DNA of 64,000 bases. Source: Trifolium pratense. Its lineage: Eukaryota > Streptophyta > Magnoliopsida > Fabales > Fabaceae. Position 1 is the first letter of the stretch. Every line of letters begins with the position of its first letter. Position numbers and translations under genes: made by a program. Shown here one piece after another: positions 1 through 13,362 of this stretch. The stretch is from contig NC_060064.1 in NCBI RefSeq assembly GCF_020283565.1, positions 8,546,266-8,610,265 on the forward strand, written 5' to 3'. A model generated the notes under the pieces. That model was not told the origin of the DNA. It searched no databases and saw only the letters and a list, made by a program, of their open reading frames with translations.

Positions 1-3000
1 TAAAATTGGCCAAAAACCATATAAACGACCTAAAATAGGCCAAAATCAAATAAACGACTACGAACACTAAAATTGGCCATAACCCATAAAAACGACTACC
101 AACACTTAAATTGGCCAAAAACTAAAGAACGACCCTAAAATAGGACAAAAACATTAAAAACCACTACAAACACTTAAAGTTGGCCAAAAACCATAAAAAC
201 GACTACAAACACTAAAATTGGCCAAAATCCATATAAACGACCCTAAAATAGGCCAAAAACCATAAAACGACTACGAACACTAAAATTGGCCATAACCCAT
301 AAAAACGACTACAAACACTTAAATTGGCCAAAAACTAAAGAACGACCCTAAAATAGGCTAAAAACATTAAAAACCACTACAAACACTTAAAATTGGCCAA
401 AAACCAAAAAAACGACTACAAACACTAAAATTGGCCAAAATCCATATAAACGACCCTAAAATAGGCCAAAAACCATAAAACGACTACGAACACTAAAAAC
501 ACAAAAATTGGCCAAAAATCATATAAACGACTACAAATACTAAAATAGGCCAAAAACTATAAAAACGACCCTAAAATTGGCCAAAAACCATAAAAACGAC
601 TAAAAACACAAAAATTGGCCAAAAACCATAAAAATGACTTCAAACACTAAAATTGGCAAAAAATTATAAAAATGACTACAAACATCAAAATTGGCCCAAA
701 ACCCATAAAAACGACTACAAACACTTAAATTGGCCAAAAACTAAAGAACGACCCTAAAATAGGCTAAAAACATTAAAAACCACTACAAACACTTAAAATT
801 GGCCAAAAACCAAAAAAATGACTTCAAACAATAAAATTGGCCAAAATCCATATAAACGACCCTAAAATAGGCCAAAAACCATAAAACGACTACGAACACT
901 AAAAACACTAAAATAGGCCAAAAATCATATAAACGACTACAAACACTAAAATAGGCCAAAAACTATAAAAACGACCCTAAAATTGGCCAAAAACCATAAA
1001 AACGACTAAAAACACAAAAATTGGCCAAAAACCATAAAAATGACTTCAAACACTAAAATTGGCCAAAAATCATAAAAATGACTACAAACATCAAAATTGG
1101 CCCAAAACCATATAAACGACCTAAAATAGGCCAAAAACCATAAACACGACTACAAACACTAAAATTGGCAAAAAACTATATAAACGACCCTAAAATAGGC
1201 CAAAAACATTAAAAACCACTACAAACACTAAAATTGGCCAAAAACCATAAAAACGACTACAAATACAAAAATTGGCCAAAAACCATATAAACGACCTAAA
1301 ATAGGCCAAAAAACATAAAAATGACTACAAACACTCTACAAACACTAAAATTGGCCAAAAACCATATAAACGACCTTAAATAGGCCAAAAACCATAAAAA
1401 AAAAACGACTACAAACACTAAAATTGGCCAAAAACCATATAAACGACCTAAAATAGGCCAAAATCAAATAAACGACTACGAACACTAAAATTGGCCATAA
1501 CCCATAAAAACGACTACAAACACTTAAATTGGCCAAAAACTAAAGAACGACCCTAAAATAGGACAAAAACATTAAAAACCACTACAAACACTTAAAGTTG
1601 GCCAAAAACCATAAAAACGACTACAAACACTAAAATTGGCCAAAATCCATATAAACGACCCTAAAATAGGCCAAAAACCATAAAACGACTACGAACACTA
1701 AAATTGGCCATAACCCATAAAAACGACTACAAACACTTAAATTGGCCAAAAACTAAAGAACGACCCTAAAATAGGCCAAAAACATTAAAAACCACTACAA
1801 ACACTAAAATTGGCCAAAATCCCAAATATCGACCCTAAAATATGCCAAAAACCATAAAAACGACTACAAACAATAAAATAGGCCAAAAAGCATAAAAACC
1901 ACTACATACACTAAAATTGGCCAAAAACCATATAAACGACCTAAAATAGGCCAAAAACCATAAAAATGACTACAAACACTAAAATTGGCCAAAAACCATA
2001 TAAACGACCTAAAATAGGCCAAAAAACATAAAAATGACTACAAACACTAAAATTGGCCAAAAACCATAAAAACGACTACAAAAACTAAAATTGGCCAAAA
2101 TCCATATAAACGACCCTAAAATAGGCCAAAAATCATAAAACGACTACGAACACTAAAATTGGCCATAACCCATAAAAACGACTACAAACACTTAAATTGG
2201 CCAAAAACTAAAGAACGACCCTAAAATAGGCCAAAAACATTAAAAACCACTACAAACACTAAAATTGGCCAAAATCCCAAATATCGACCCTAAAATATGC
2301 CAAAAACCATAAAAACGACTACCAACAATACAATAGGACAAAAAGCATAAAAACGACTACAAACACTAAAATTTGCCAAAAACCATATAAACGACCTAAA
2401 AAAGCCCAAAAACCAAAAAAACGACTACAAACACTAAAATTGGCCAGAATCCATATAAACGACCCTAAAATAGGCCAAAAACCATAAAACGACTACGAAC
2501 ACTAAAATTGGCCATAACCCATAAAAACGACTACAAACACTTAAATTGGCCAAAAACTAAAGAACGACCCTAAAATAGGCCAAAATCACTACAAACACTA
2601 AAATTGGCCAAAATCCCAAATATCGACCCTAAAATATGCCAAAAACCATAAAAACGACTACAAACAATAAAATAGGCCAAAAAGCATAAAAACCACTACA
2701 AACACTAAAATTGGCCAAAAACCATATAAACGACCTAAAATAGGCTAAAAAACATAAAAATGACTACAAACACAAAAATTGGCCAAAAACCATAAAAACG
2801 ACTACAAACACTAAAATTGGCCAAAATCCATATAAACGACCCTAAAACAGGCCAAAACCCATAAAAACGACTACGAACACTAAAATTGGCCATAACCCAT
2901 AAAAACGTCTACAAACACTTAAATTGGCCAAAACTAAAGAATGACCCTAAAATAGGCAAAAAACATTAAAAACCACTACAAACACTTAAAATTGGCCAAA

Positions 3001-5810
3001 AACCAAAAAAACGACTACAAACACTAAAATTGGCCAAAATCCATATAAACGACCCTAAAATAGGCCAAAAACCATAAAACGACTACGAACACTAAAATTG
3101 GCCATAACCCATAAAAACGACTACAAACACTTAAATTGGCCAAAAACTAAAGAACGACCCTAAAATAGGCCAAAATCACTACAAACACTAAAATTGGACA
3201 AAATCCCAAATATCGACCCTAAAATATGCCAAAAACCATAAAAACGACTACAAACAATAAAATAGGCTAAAAAACATAAAAATGACTACAAACACTAAAA
3301 TTGGCCAAAAACCATAAAAACGACTACGAACACTAAAATTGGCCATAACCCATAAAAACGACTACAAACACTTAAATTGGCCAAAAACTAAAGAACGACC
3401 CTAAAATAGGCAAAAAACATTAAAAACCACTACAAACACTTAAAATTGGCCAAAAACCAAAAAAACGACTACAAACACTAAAATTGGCCAAAATCCATAT
3501 AAACGACCCTAAAACAGGCAAAAACCCAAAAAAACGACTACGAACACTAAAATTGGCCATAACCCATAAAAACGTCTACAAACACTTAAATTGGCCAAAA
3601 CTAAAGAACGACCCTAAAATAGGCAAAAAACATTAAAAACCACTACAAACACTTAAAATTGGCCAAAAACCAAAAAAACGACTACAAACACTAAAATTGG
3701 CCAAAAACCATATAAACGACCTAAAATTGGCCAAAACACATAAAAATGACTACAAACACTAAAATTGGCCAAAAACCATATAAACGACCTTAAATAGGCC
3801 AAAAACCATAAAAAAAACGACTACAAACACTAAAATTGGCCAAAAACCATATAAACGACCTAAAATAGGCCAAAATCAAATAAACGACTACGAACACTAA
3901 AATTGGCCATAACCCATAAAAACGACTACCAACACTTAAATTGGCCAAAAACTAAAGAACGACCCTAAAATAGGACAAAAACATTAAAAACCACTACAAA
4001 CACTTAAAGTTGGCCAAAAACCATAAAAACGACTACAAACACTAAAATTGGCCAAAATCCATATAAACGACCCTAAAATAGGCCAAAAACCATAAAACGA
4101 CTACGAACACTAAAATTGGCCATAACCCATAAAAACGACTACAAACACTTAAATTGGCCAAAAACTAAAGAACGACCCTAAAATAGGCTAAAAACATTAA
4201 AAACCACTACAAACACTTAAAATTGGCCAAAAACCAAAAAAACGACTACAAACACTAAAATTGGCCAAAATCCATATAAACGACCCTAAAATAGGCCAAA
4301 AACCATAAAACGACTACGAACACTAAAAACACAAAAATTGGCCAAAAATCATATAAACGACTACAAATACTAAAATAGGCCAAAAACTATAAAAACGACC
4401 CTAAAATTGGCCAAAAACCATAAAAACGACTAAAAACACAAAAATTGGCCAAAAACCATAAAAATGACTTCAAACACTAAAATTGGCAAAAAATTATAAA
4501 AATGACTACAAACATCAAAATTGGCCCAAAACCCATAAAAACGACTACAAACACTTAAATTGGCCAAAAACTAAAGAACGACCCTAAAGTAGGCTAAAAA
4601 CATTAAAAACCACTACAAACACTTAAAATTGGCCAAAAACCAAAAAAATGACTTCAAACAATAAAATTGGCCAAAATCCATATAAACGACCCTAAAATAG
4701 GCCAAAAACCATAAAACGACTACGAACACTAAAAACACTAAAATAGGCCAAAAATCATATAAACGACTACAAACACTAAAATAGGCCAAAAACTATAAAA
4801 ACGACCCTAAAATTGGCCAAAAACCATAAAAACGACTAAAAACACAAAAATTGGCCAAAAACCATAAAAATGACTTCAAACACTAAAATTGGCCAAAAAT
4901 CATAAAAATGACTACAAACATCAAAATTGGCCCAAAACCATATAAACGACCTAAAATAGGCCAAAAACCATAAACACGACTACAAACACTAAAATTGGCA
5001 AAAAAACTATATAAACGACCCTAAAATAGGCCAAAAACATTAAAAACCACTACAAACACTAAAATTGGCCAAAAACCAAAAAAACGACTACAAATACAAA
5101 AATTGGCCAAAAACCATATAAACGACCTAAAATAGGCCAAAAAACATAAAAATGACTACAAACACTCTACAAACAATAAAATTGGCCAAAAACCATATAA
5201 ACGACCTTAAATAGGCCAAAAACCATAAAAAAAAATGACTACAAACACTAAAATTGGCCAAAAACCATATAAACGACCTAAAATAGGCCAAAATCAAATA
5301 AACGACTACGAACACTAAAATTGGCCATAACCCATAAAAACGACTACCAACACTTAAATCGGCCGAAAACTAAAGAACGACCCTAAAATAGGACAAAAAC
5401 ATTAAAAACCACTACAAACACTTAAAGTTGGCCAAAAACCATAAAAACGACTACAAACACTAAAATTGGCCAAAATCCATATAAACGACCCTAAAATAGG
5501 CCAAAAACCATAAAACGACTACGAACACTAAAATTGGCCATAACCCATAAAAACGACTACAAACACTTAAATTGGCCAAAAACTAAAGAACGACCCAAAA
5601 ATAGGCCAAAAACATTAAAAACGACTACAAACACTAAAATTGGCCAAAATCCATATTTACGACCCTAAAATAGGCCAAAAACCATAAAAACGACTACGAA
5701 CACTAAAATTGGCCATAACCCATAAAAACGACTACAAACACTTAAATTGGCCAAAAACTAAAGAACGACCCTAAAATAGGCTAAAATCATTAAAACCACT
5801 TCAAACACTA
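1..5810. repeat. Tandem (satellite-like) array, roughly 38-bp monomer
   Basis: The whole stretch is built from variants of one short unit containing ttggccaaaaaccataaaaa, followed by cgactacaaacact. Two alternating versions (ttggcc and ataggcc) give a dimer of about 75 bp. A higher-order period is also visible: bases 1 to about 1800 recur at 3831 to about 5630 with a constant offset of 3,830 bp and only a handful of differences, and the segment starting at 1 is also echoed at 1419. The array runs off the left edge of the window, so its true length is unknown. Long open frames on the minus strand are only the repeat read without stops. I do not recognise a named satellite family. Confidence 0.95.
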
Positions 5811-8270
5811 TGCTATAGTGCTAAAATTCTGGATAAAGCGCCGATAAAATGATGCAAGACCAAGGAAAGATCTCACCTCCGAAACTGTTGTAGGGCTCGG
5901 CCAAGTCTTGATAGCATCCACTTTTGTTTGATCAACGGATACTCCATCTTTAGACACCACATATCCAAGAAACACCACACTTTCAACCAAGAAATCACAC
6001 TTTTCCTTCTTCCCATATAGTTTTTGTGCTCTTAGGGTCTCAAAGATTTGTTTCAAATGAGTGAAATGCTCCTCAATAGATTTGCTATACACCAATATGT
6101 CATCAATATAAACAACAACAAACTTACCCAAAAAAGGCTTGAGTACTTCGTTCATGAGCCTCATAAAGGTGCTAGGTGCATTTGTGAGCCCAAATGGCAT
6201 AACTAGCCATTCATATAGACCATGCTTAGTCTTGAATGCCGTCTTCCATTCATCACCTTCACGCATTCTGATTTGGTGATATCCACTCCTTAGATCAATT
6301 TTTGAGAAGATAACCGATCCATGTAACTCATCAAGCATATCATCTAGTCTTGGAATGGGAAAACGATATTTGATGGTTATGTTGTTCACCGCCCTACTAT
6401 CAATACACATTCTCCATGATCCATCCTTCTTAGGAACCAACAATGTCGGAACAGCACATGGGCTCATTGATTCACGCACATAACCCATGCTTATCAATTC
6501 TTCAATTTGCCGTTGCAACTCCTTTGTCTCCTCTGGATTACACCTATATGCAGCCTTGTTTGGTAATGGAACTCCCGGAATTAGATCAATTTGATGCTCA
6601 ATCCCATGGATAGGTGGCAAACCATTTGGTAGTTCACTTGGAAACACATCTTCATACTCACCCAAAACAGCCTCCAATTGTTGTTTAAGAGGAGTCTCTA
6701 CATCGTCTTGCTTAGCATTCTTTGCAACCAACATGTAGACTAATTCACCATTATCAATAGCATCCTTCACTTCATTTTCAGTAGCAAACATAGTGAGGCT
6801 AGGCTTTTTACCTCTTTTTGTAATCATGGAACGGACTTCATTTGATGCCATTGGTTTCAACACAATCCTCTTGCCATTGAAGTTCAATTCATGCTCATTG
6901 GACCTTCCTCTATGCGTGACATCCCTATCAAATTGCCAAGGGCGTCCCAAAAGTATGTGACTTGCATCCATAGGTACCACATCACACAAGATTTCATCAA
7001 CATAAGATCCCATGGTTAGTCCCACACGCGTCTGCCTTGTAACATTTATGCTACTTCCATTGTCCAACCAATGTAGCGCATAAGGCTTAGGATGTTTTGT
7101 TGTGAGCAATCCTAATTTAGACACCATTTCAGTTGAAGCCGCATTGGTACAACTACCTCCATCCACAATGATACTACACCACTTATCTTTCACTTGACCC
7201 TTAGTGTAGAAGATTTGATTTCTTTGATCTCCTTCCACGGGTACAGCCTTGACTTGCAAAGTTCTTAGCATCAAGGTATCATATATGGGAGGTCCATATA
7301 CTTCTACCTCATCATCATCATCTTCAACAATTTCAACTCCATCACTTTCAATATTGCCACCAGATTCTTCTTCTTCCTTCATCAACTCATCACGCATGCT
7401 AATTGCTTCTCGGAGGGTCACAACTCGTTGATTAGGACAAGCCCTAGCAAAGTGTCCAAAGCCTTGACACTTGAAACACCTAACCTTTGACAGATTAGTC
7501 TCCTTGGCCGTGGCAATGGGTTGTTTAGGAGCGGCCTCACTTTGTTTCGGTTGATTCACCATTGGTTTAGTGTTAGGGGCTGGATTTGCACTACCCGACA
7601 CACCTCCCTTGGACCAACCACTAGAACTCCCAGCATTATATCTACTCTTGTTTTGATTTTCAATCTTCAAACACAAGGTGCACAAAGTGGTGAAATCTGT
7701 GTAATTACATAGCTCAACAGCAAAAGCTATGTTCTTATTCAGCCCACGAAGGAAACGGCTCATTCTTTGCTCTTCATTTTCCTCCACTTCACCCATTAGG
7801 CATAGGTTCTCAAACTCATCAATGTATTCAGTGACACTCATTTTGCCTTGCACCAAATCTGCAATCTTTTTATACAAATTCAGTCGGTGGTTTGATGGTA
7901 CATATCTTTTGCGCAACTTCCTCTTCAAGGACTCCCAAGAGTGGATTTTCTCCTTCCCATCTCGTGTCCTTCTAGCCTTCAAACCCTCATACCACAACGA
8001 TGCACTTTTGCTAAGTTTCAGAATCGCATATTTGCAACGTTTCTCATCATCAAGATCCTTGAAATCAAACATTCTATCAATCTTGCGCTCCCATTCTAAA
8101 TAAACCTCCGGATCTGCACTACCATTAAATTCAGGTAGTTCGGTGATTTTGAACTCATCCACGTTTGGACGTGGTTCACCCCTTCTAGGCCTCCATCGTT
8201 CATCTCTCATGTCAACGTTCCTTAAGGCTTCACGCAATTTGTCCATGAAATCATCACTGTTGAAATCCAT
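5808..8270 (-). pseudogene. Gag-protease-RT polyprotein of chromovirus, C-terminally truncated
   Basis: The polyprotein start is taken as the ATG at 8270 because it lies 31 bp past the primer-binding site; the frame happens to stay open further upstream into the LTR. In order it shows a retrotransposon gag domain, a CCHC zinc knuckle (CFKCQGFGHFARAC), an aspartic protease motif (DGGSCTN) and a complete-looking reverse transcriptase with the YIDD active site at 6099-6110. The frame has no internal stops over about 820 codons, so the copy is young, yet the protein ends at a stop formed by satellite sequence just after the RT, before RNase H and integrase. It therefore cannot move on its own. 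Confidence 0.9.
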
Positions 8271-8300
8271 TGTTGTCACGTAACACGAAATCAGAACCGT

Positions 8301-8312
8301 GCTCTGATGCCA
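8301..8312 (-). other. Primer-binding site (initiator tRNA-Met type)
   Basis: The minus strand reads TGGCATCAGAGC four bases after the LTR end. This is one mismatch from the common plant retrotransposon primer-binding site TGGTATCAGAGC, complementary to the 3' end of initiator tRNA-Met. Confidence 0.75.
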
Positions 8313-8316
8313 CAAA

Positions 8317-8983
8317 TGATACGAATCAGGGTGTGGTAACGGAAGCAAACAACCAATAACGAAGGTACTAGGTACCACCCTTATTAGTCGAATTCTATTA
8401 AGTGTTTTAGGTGTTTGTTTGTTGGGTTTTAGCGAAAACAGCAAGGAAATAAGCAGTGTTAAACTACACCAATAGCCTAACACGAGATTAGCACTCAACA
8501 CCAATTGAGCTAATCGGACTATTTTCAAGGCGACGCTTGCAAATAATCAGGCGAAAATTGTAGACACAATTTCTAATTGGACTGAAATGTTCTTGTTTTA
8601 TTGAAAAATAATTGCAAATGATCAAATTACATGCATATATGGCCGAAAAAACAGTAAGGCCTAATTAAACACAATAAAACTAATAATAAAAATGCAATTA
8701 ACTAGAAATAAAATGACTTAATGCAATCAGCTCATGATACTCCTTTTCCATAATTAGTCACACGCCTATTTAAGGCCTTGAGTGTCCCATTTATGCTTCT
8801 TTTGTAACCATCTTGGAAAGGCTTTAAATGGCTGAATTTTATTTGTCTTAATTGATGAAAATGCTTAAAATAACCAAGTAATTAAACTCAGTCCTTGATG
8901 AAGATTCCAAACAGTCCCCACGCCATTAACTTCCCTTTGAATGTCACTTGTGTTGATTTTCAACTCCTCTTGGTCAATTTTCG
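8317..8983 (-). repeat. Partial 5' LTR of the chromovirus fragment
   Basis: On the minus strand this segment ends in CA next to the primer-binding site and contains AATAAA-type polyadenylation signals, as expected for an LTR. There is no second copy in the window and the outer end (near 8983) lacks a clear TG, so the LTR is probably incomplete. Confidence 0.6.
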
Positions 8984-9700
8984 TACCAAACACTTAAATT
9001 GGCCAAAAACTAAAGAACGACCCTAAAATAGGCCAAAAACATTAAAAACCACTACAAACACTAAAATTGGCCAAAATCCCAAATATCGACCCTAAAATAT
9101 GCCAAAAACCATAAAAACAACTACAAACAATAAAATAGGCCAAAAAGCATAAAAACCACTACAAACACTAAAATTGGCCAAAAACCATATAAACGACCTA
9201 AAATAGGCCAAAAACATTAAAAACCACTACAAACACTTAAAATTGGCCAAAAACCAAAAAAACGACTACAAACACTAAAATTGGCCAAAATCCATATAAA
9301 CGACCCTAAAATAGGCCAAAAACCATAAAACGACTACGAACACTAAAATTGGCCATAACCCATAAAAACGACTACAAACACTTAAATTGGCCAAAAACTA
9401 AAGAACGACCCTAAAATAGGCCAAAAACATTAAAAACCACTACAAACACTAAAATTGGCCAAAATCCCAAATATCGACCCTAAAATATGCCAAAAACCAT
9501 AAAAACGACTACAAACAATAAAATAGGACAAAAAGCATATAAACGACTACAAACACTAAAATTTGCCAAAAACCATAAAAACGACTACAAACACAAAAAT
9601 TGGCCAAAAACCATATAAATGACCTAAAAAAGGCCAAAGAGCATAAAAACAAATACAAACACTAAAATTGGCCAAAAACCATATAAACAAATACAAATAC
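8984..9700. repeat. Satellite array, continuation after the chromovirus
   Basis: The same 38-bp monomer variants as in 1-5810 resume directly after the retroelement fragment and run up to the palindrome centre. The orientation of the monomers is the same as on the left side, which shows that the retroelement split one array rather than joining two. Confidence 0.93.
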
Positions 9701-9886
9701 AAACACTTATATGGTTTTATGGTTTTTGGCCAATTTTAGTGTTTGTATTTGTTTTTATGCTCTTTGGCCTTTTTTAGGTCGTTTATATGGTTTTTGGCCA
9801 ATTTTTGTGTTTGTAGTCGTTTTTATTGTTTTTGGCAAATTTTAGTGTTTGTAGTCGTTTTTATGCTTTTTGTCCTATTTTATTGT
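9513..9886. repeat. Inverted repeat (palindrome) at the end of the satellite array
   Basis: The monomers read in plus orientation up to about 9690 and in minus orientation from about 9715. The arms, roughly 9513-9685 and 9715-9886, pair almost base for base, including the rare variants aggacaaaaagcat and aaggccaaagagcat. The spacer is only about 25-30 bp. The array ends at the outer edge of the right arm, where unrelated AT-rich sequence begins (atcatcacaatatttcacc). Confidence 0.9.
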
Positions 9887-10514
9887 TGGTAATCATCACA
9901 ATATTTCACCGAAAAAATGATGAATATCTATGCACTGTATATATAGCCATATATGTATTGAGTGCACAGGAATAATTTAAAAATGAAACTGATCAATTTA
10001 ATAAAATATAAAGGATTTTTAATGCATTAACTATGGAACATGCATGATGTAAATGGATGGATTTTTTTTGCAACCGTTGGAATATATGGTGAGTAAGTAG
10101 TAAAGTGTGGCTCTTTAGTATAAGTTTCTCATGGTTTAATGTGGAGAATATGAAAAGTCATCTATATAAAAGTGGATAGAGTCTAGAGATGATAATGATG
10201 TAAAGAGAAGTGATGTGGCATTATAAGTGGCTGACGTGGCTAAATAAAAAAAATTCATTGGTTTAAGTGGATTAGGGTTTACATGAATAGTAGGAGAACT
10301 ATCTAGGAATTATATATATAGATTTATACTTTAAATTTATTTTTTTAAAAAAAATGAATATTTTTAGCCCCTCAAAATAGTCCCTATAAAATGCAAATAG
10401 GGGCTAAAAATGAATAATTTTTTTGAGGGACTAAATTTAAAGATTTGTCATTTTGTAAGGACTATAAACATATTTAACCTATATAAATAAGGTAAACACT
10501 CCCGTACTATTATT
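9887..10514. other. AT-rich intergenic DNA with a small MITE-like inverted repeat
   Basis: No gene is visible. At about 10325-10485 an imperfect inverted repeat contains 'cccctcaaaatagtccctat' on one side and 'ttgagggactaaattta' on the other. It belongs with the 'agggactaaatatttaac' type repeats also seen at 25615-25836, and is probably a short non-autonomous DNA transposon. Confidence 0.5.
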
Positions 10515-10601
10515 CTTTTCTTTGTTTACAAGGGAGCCGAGCATCGAATCGACGACCTCTAACTTATTACACAAACCCCTCACCACTAGACCAAACTCAG
10601 T
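10515..10601 (-). mobile_element. tRNA-derived SINE relic
   Basis: On the minus strand the segment reads GTTTGGTCTAGTGGTGAGGG (A-box-like) and, about 40 bases further, GTCGATTCGATGCTCGG (degenerate B box). This is the pol III promoter layout of plant tRNA-related SINEs. It lacks a clear tail and target duplication, and it is too degenerate for a functional tRNA gene. Confidence 0.6.
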
Positions 10602-12589
10602 GACTTTATCATGTCATATTTTTATTGTAGACAAAATTCAATATCTTGATATTATAATTTTTTTCAATATCTTGTTATATGTATATTAATTTATTTTAAA
10701 ATAAATTTTAATTTTTTTTTACATGTACCAATACCCAACTATCTTTTACTAGTAAAAGGAATGTTGAATTGCTCATAGGCCTTCATTGTGATGATGTGGC
10801 ACATCTAAAAAAATTCCATATTTTTATTGAAAATTTACCAACTTCTCTTAATTATTAAAAATATCTAAAATAAAATTTATCCTCCACAAATTAAATTTCA
10901 TGTCAAATGATTAATACATGAATAGAAAAAAAAAAAACCCCATAATTCCAAAAGACTATATTTTGGCATATATAAAATGATAAATATGGATTAATAGAAA
11001 ACGTAAATGACTAAATAATTAAGAGTAACCTAAATATCCATATACTTTTGCCCAAATAAAAAACTTAATTCGTATATATGGATCAATAAAACATTCATAC
11101 GTAAAAACAAAAAAAATATATCCATATGTCACTAAAATATGTACATATAAATTATATGTATATATAATTTTTAGTATTGTTATTAAATATATATAATCTA
11201 ATTTTCTAAAAAAACCAAGATAAATCATATTAATATATTATTACACATTGCAAGAGGTTAAATCAACAATCAAACGATTAGCTTATCAAAAAAAAAAAAA
11301 AAACAATCAAACGATTAATTACAAGGAATAAAAACAATTATGATTGACCCTTAGGTATTCATATGATGCAACTATAACTGCAAAATTATTATTATTATAT
11401 TATACAATTAACCCTCATGATTGTTGGAGTTCCTTTCAATAATTATATATAAAAAAAAACTGTATGTTTTACCACAATGGTCTTTATAAATATTGATACT
11501 CACACATCACTACTTGCCCATGGTCTCATATTTTGTAATCTTATTTTTTTCTTCTTTGTGTTTTCTAACCTTCTTTGTAGTAATTTCATCAAGTCATGTC
11601 TACTCTTGAGTAAATCAACTACACTATCTTATTGTTTCAAGGAAAAATGTAATTCTATTTTCAAATGTATTTTCCTCATTGTTTTTGGGATAGGTTCTTT
11701 TTTTTCTTTCAAATATAGCAATGAAATGTATATTCAAGAATAACATTGCGACAATGAAAAATATATATAATTGCAATTTCTTAACTTTTTTTTAGTGGTA
11801 CTTGGTTTTAATAGAGAAGATTTCGAAATGTAATACAAGTTGGTCGTATGAAGCAAATTTGGAAGAATTTAATCTCTACTTGGTTAGAGGTGTTTTCATA
11901 TGCTTAATCATCTTGGTTAGGATTCAAATTAGTGGATTGGGCTGGTACGAAGGTTTTCAAGTTTGCAATTGAGCTAAGTTGTATTTTAATTTCTTTATTA
12001 CTTTTAGAATAAACTCATTTAAGTCACTAAGAAAAATCGTAAGATTCCATTTAGTTTCTAAGACAAATATTAAAAGTATCTCACTATCTACCTTAAATTT
12101 TGTTTGATTGATGAATGAAAAGTGGCGTAGCAATTTAGTCACTACTTTACAATTTATACTTTTTTATTACACCAACATTTTAACTACTAATTTTGATATT
12201 CCATTGCTTAAAAAGACACATAAAATTAAAGATGCAAACAAATTAAAGAGAGGATAGTGGCATAAACCTCACTAAGAAAAATAAAATTAAACCAAAATAG
12301 AAAAGAAAAAGAATTAAGCATATGGTGAAAATGATAAACGAAACCACTAGCTAAATAATTCTGACAAATAAAAGGCAAAGAAATCTTAATAAGTAATATA
12401 AAATGTTATATTATATTTATCTATTTTATTATTTAAATTACTCTCTAAGCATAATAGTATTTAGGAGATGAGATATTATAGTTATGAGTGAGTACATAGT
12501 GAGATAGTCTTAAGAATACGATGACATGTTGAATGTTAAATTCTTATAATATCATGCAAACTAAAAAAAGAAAAATAGTATTTCTTAAT
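10602..12589. other. AT-rich intergenic DNA, no gene recognised
   Basis: Long A and T runs and low-complexity sequence dominate. Short open frames such as 11477-11743 have no recognisable domain and a composition like their surroundings. The piece 12180-12300 is weakly similar to 16320-16400 and may be the start of the repeat described next. Confidence 0.6.
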
Positions 12590-13115
12590 CTTTGTACTAT
12601 CGAACAGGTGGAGGGTGTTGAAAAAACTGTTATACTAAAAAAATGACCAACCAAAAAAAATGTAAAAAAACAATAGACTTAAAAAATTGGGAATAGTAAA
12701 GTCTGGATAAAATTCCACCAAGTCAATATGTGAAAAGAAACTTCAAAAGAACGAGAGGAAAGTTTGTAGAAAAGCTACTTGATACCTTGAATTGCATAGA
12801 AGGAAATAAACAGTTACGCTATTCGATATGTAATTTTCAAAAAACGAGATCACGCGGTAAATAAAAGTATTTATATATGCATGCCTCCAACTCTATTGAA
12901 ATAAATAAGGGTTACATCAAAAATAAAAAGCAAGGCCACATTTTACTATACAATTGCAACTCATATAAAGAAAGCTACGATTACACTATTAAAATAAAAT
13001 ATAATGCATCTTTTCAAACTTATAAAATATTATAAGAGATCTATTACATTAAAATATAAAAAAAAACTACGATATAAATCAATGAAAAATATCATTTCTA
13101 AACAACTTTTTTATT
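12590..13115 (+). repeat. Dispersed repeat, copy 1 (partner at 16380-16950)
   Basis: Shared landmarks with the second copy include caatagact, aaaaaattggga, gaattgcatagaa, gagatcacg, tatgcctccaactct, caattgcaactcatataaag and ataagagatctattacatta. By eye the identity is about 80-88 percent. This copy breaks off at about 13115 where a GC-richer sequence begins; copy 2 continues into a Helitron terminus, so both may be fragments of one Helitron family. Confidence 0.7.
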
Positions 13116-13119
13116 TATT

Positions 13120-13362
13120 TGTAGACACGGGCCGGCCCAAGGGTAAAGCGGCCCAAGCCCTAGACTTAGACCCCCAAAAATAATTTTTTTGGTAAAGGAT
13201 TTAGGCCCCAAATTTTTTTTATCACCTTTATACTATAAGAAAAGTTTACAATCTCTATTAAAAAACCTTTTCATCATCTCCTTTAATTAAATTAAATCAT
13301 TTTAATTTTAATTATCAATATATCAAATTATCACTATATAACTTCTTACACAAGGGACCAAC
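13120..13362. other. Repeat fragment with GGCCGGCCC core
   Basis: A short GC-rich block (cacgggccggcccaagggta) stands out sharply from the AT-rich surroundings, followed by 'cctagacttagaccccc' and AT-rich sequence. The style is that of the end of a DNA transposon, but no matching second end or target duplication was found. Confidence 0.35.

Larger units (their letters stand above)
5811..8983 (-). mobile_element. Truncated Ty3/gypsy chromovirus inserted in the satellite array
   Basis: A non-repetitive 3.2-kb block interrupts the array. Reading the minus strand it holds part of a 5' LTR (8317-8983), a primer-binding site, gag, protease and reverse transcriptase, and then stops abruptly; RNase H, integrase and the 3' LTR are missing. 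The array sequence caaacact is found at both junctions (5802-5809 and about 8988-8995), which looks like a target duplication but cannot be told from the array's own periodicity. The gag and zinc-knuckle context resembles the chromovirus group, possibly the CRM (centromeric) clade; the clade is inference. Confidence 0.85.

Noticed and set aside
1345..5315. Open frames on the minus strand in the satellite (about 60 codons)
   Set aside because: The peptides are repetitions of the monomer read without stops; no start context or domain supports genes.
7249..8103. Plus-strand ORFs opposite the chromovirus polyprotein
   Set aside because: They are shadows of the gag-protease frame with biased composition.
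1..9700. CRISPR-like array
   Set aside because: Repeats are adjacent with no unique spacers of even length, and the context is a plant nuclear genome.
10515..10601. tRNA gene candidate (minus strand)
   Set aside because: A and B boxes are degenerate and no cloverleaf forms; better explained as a SINE relic.
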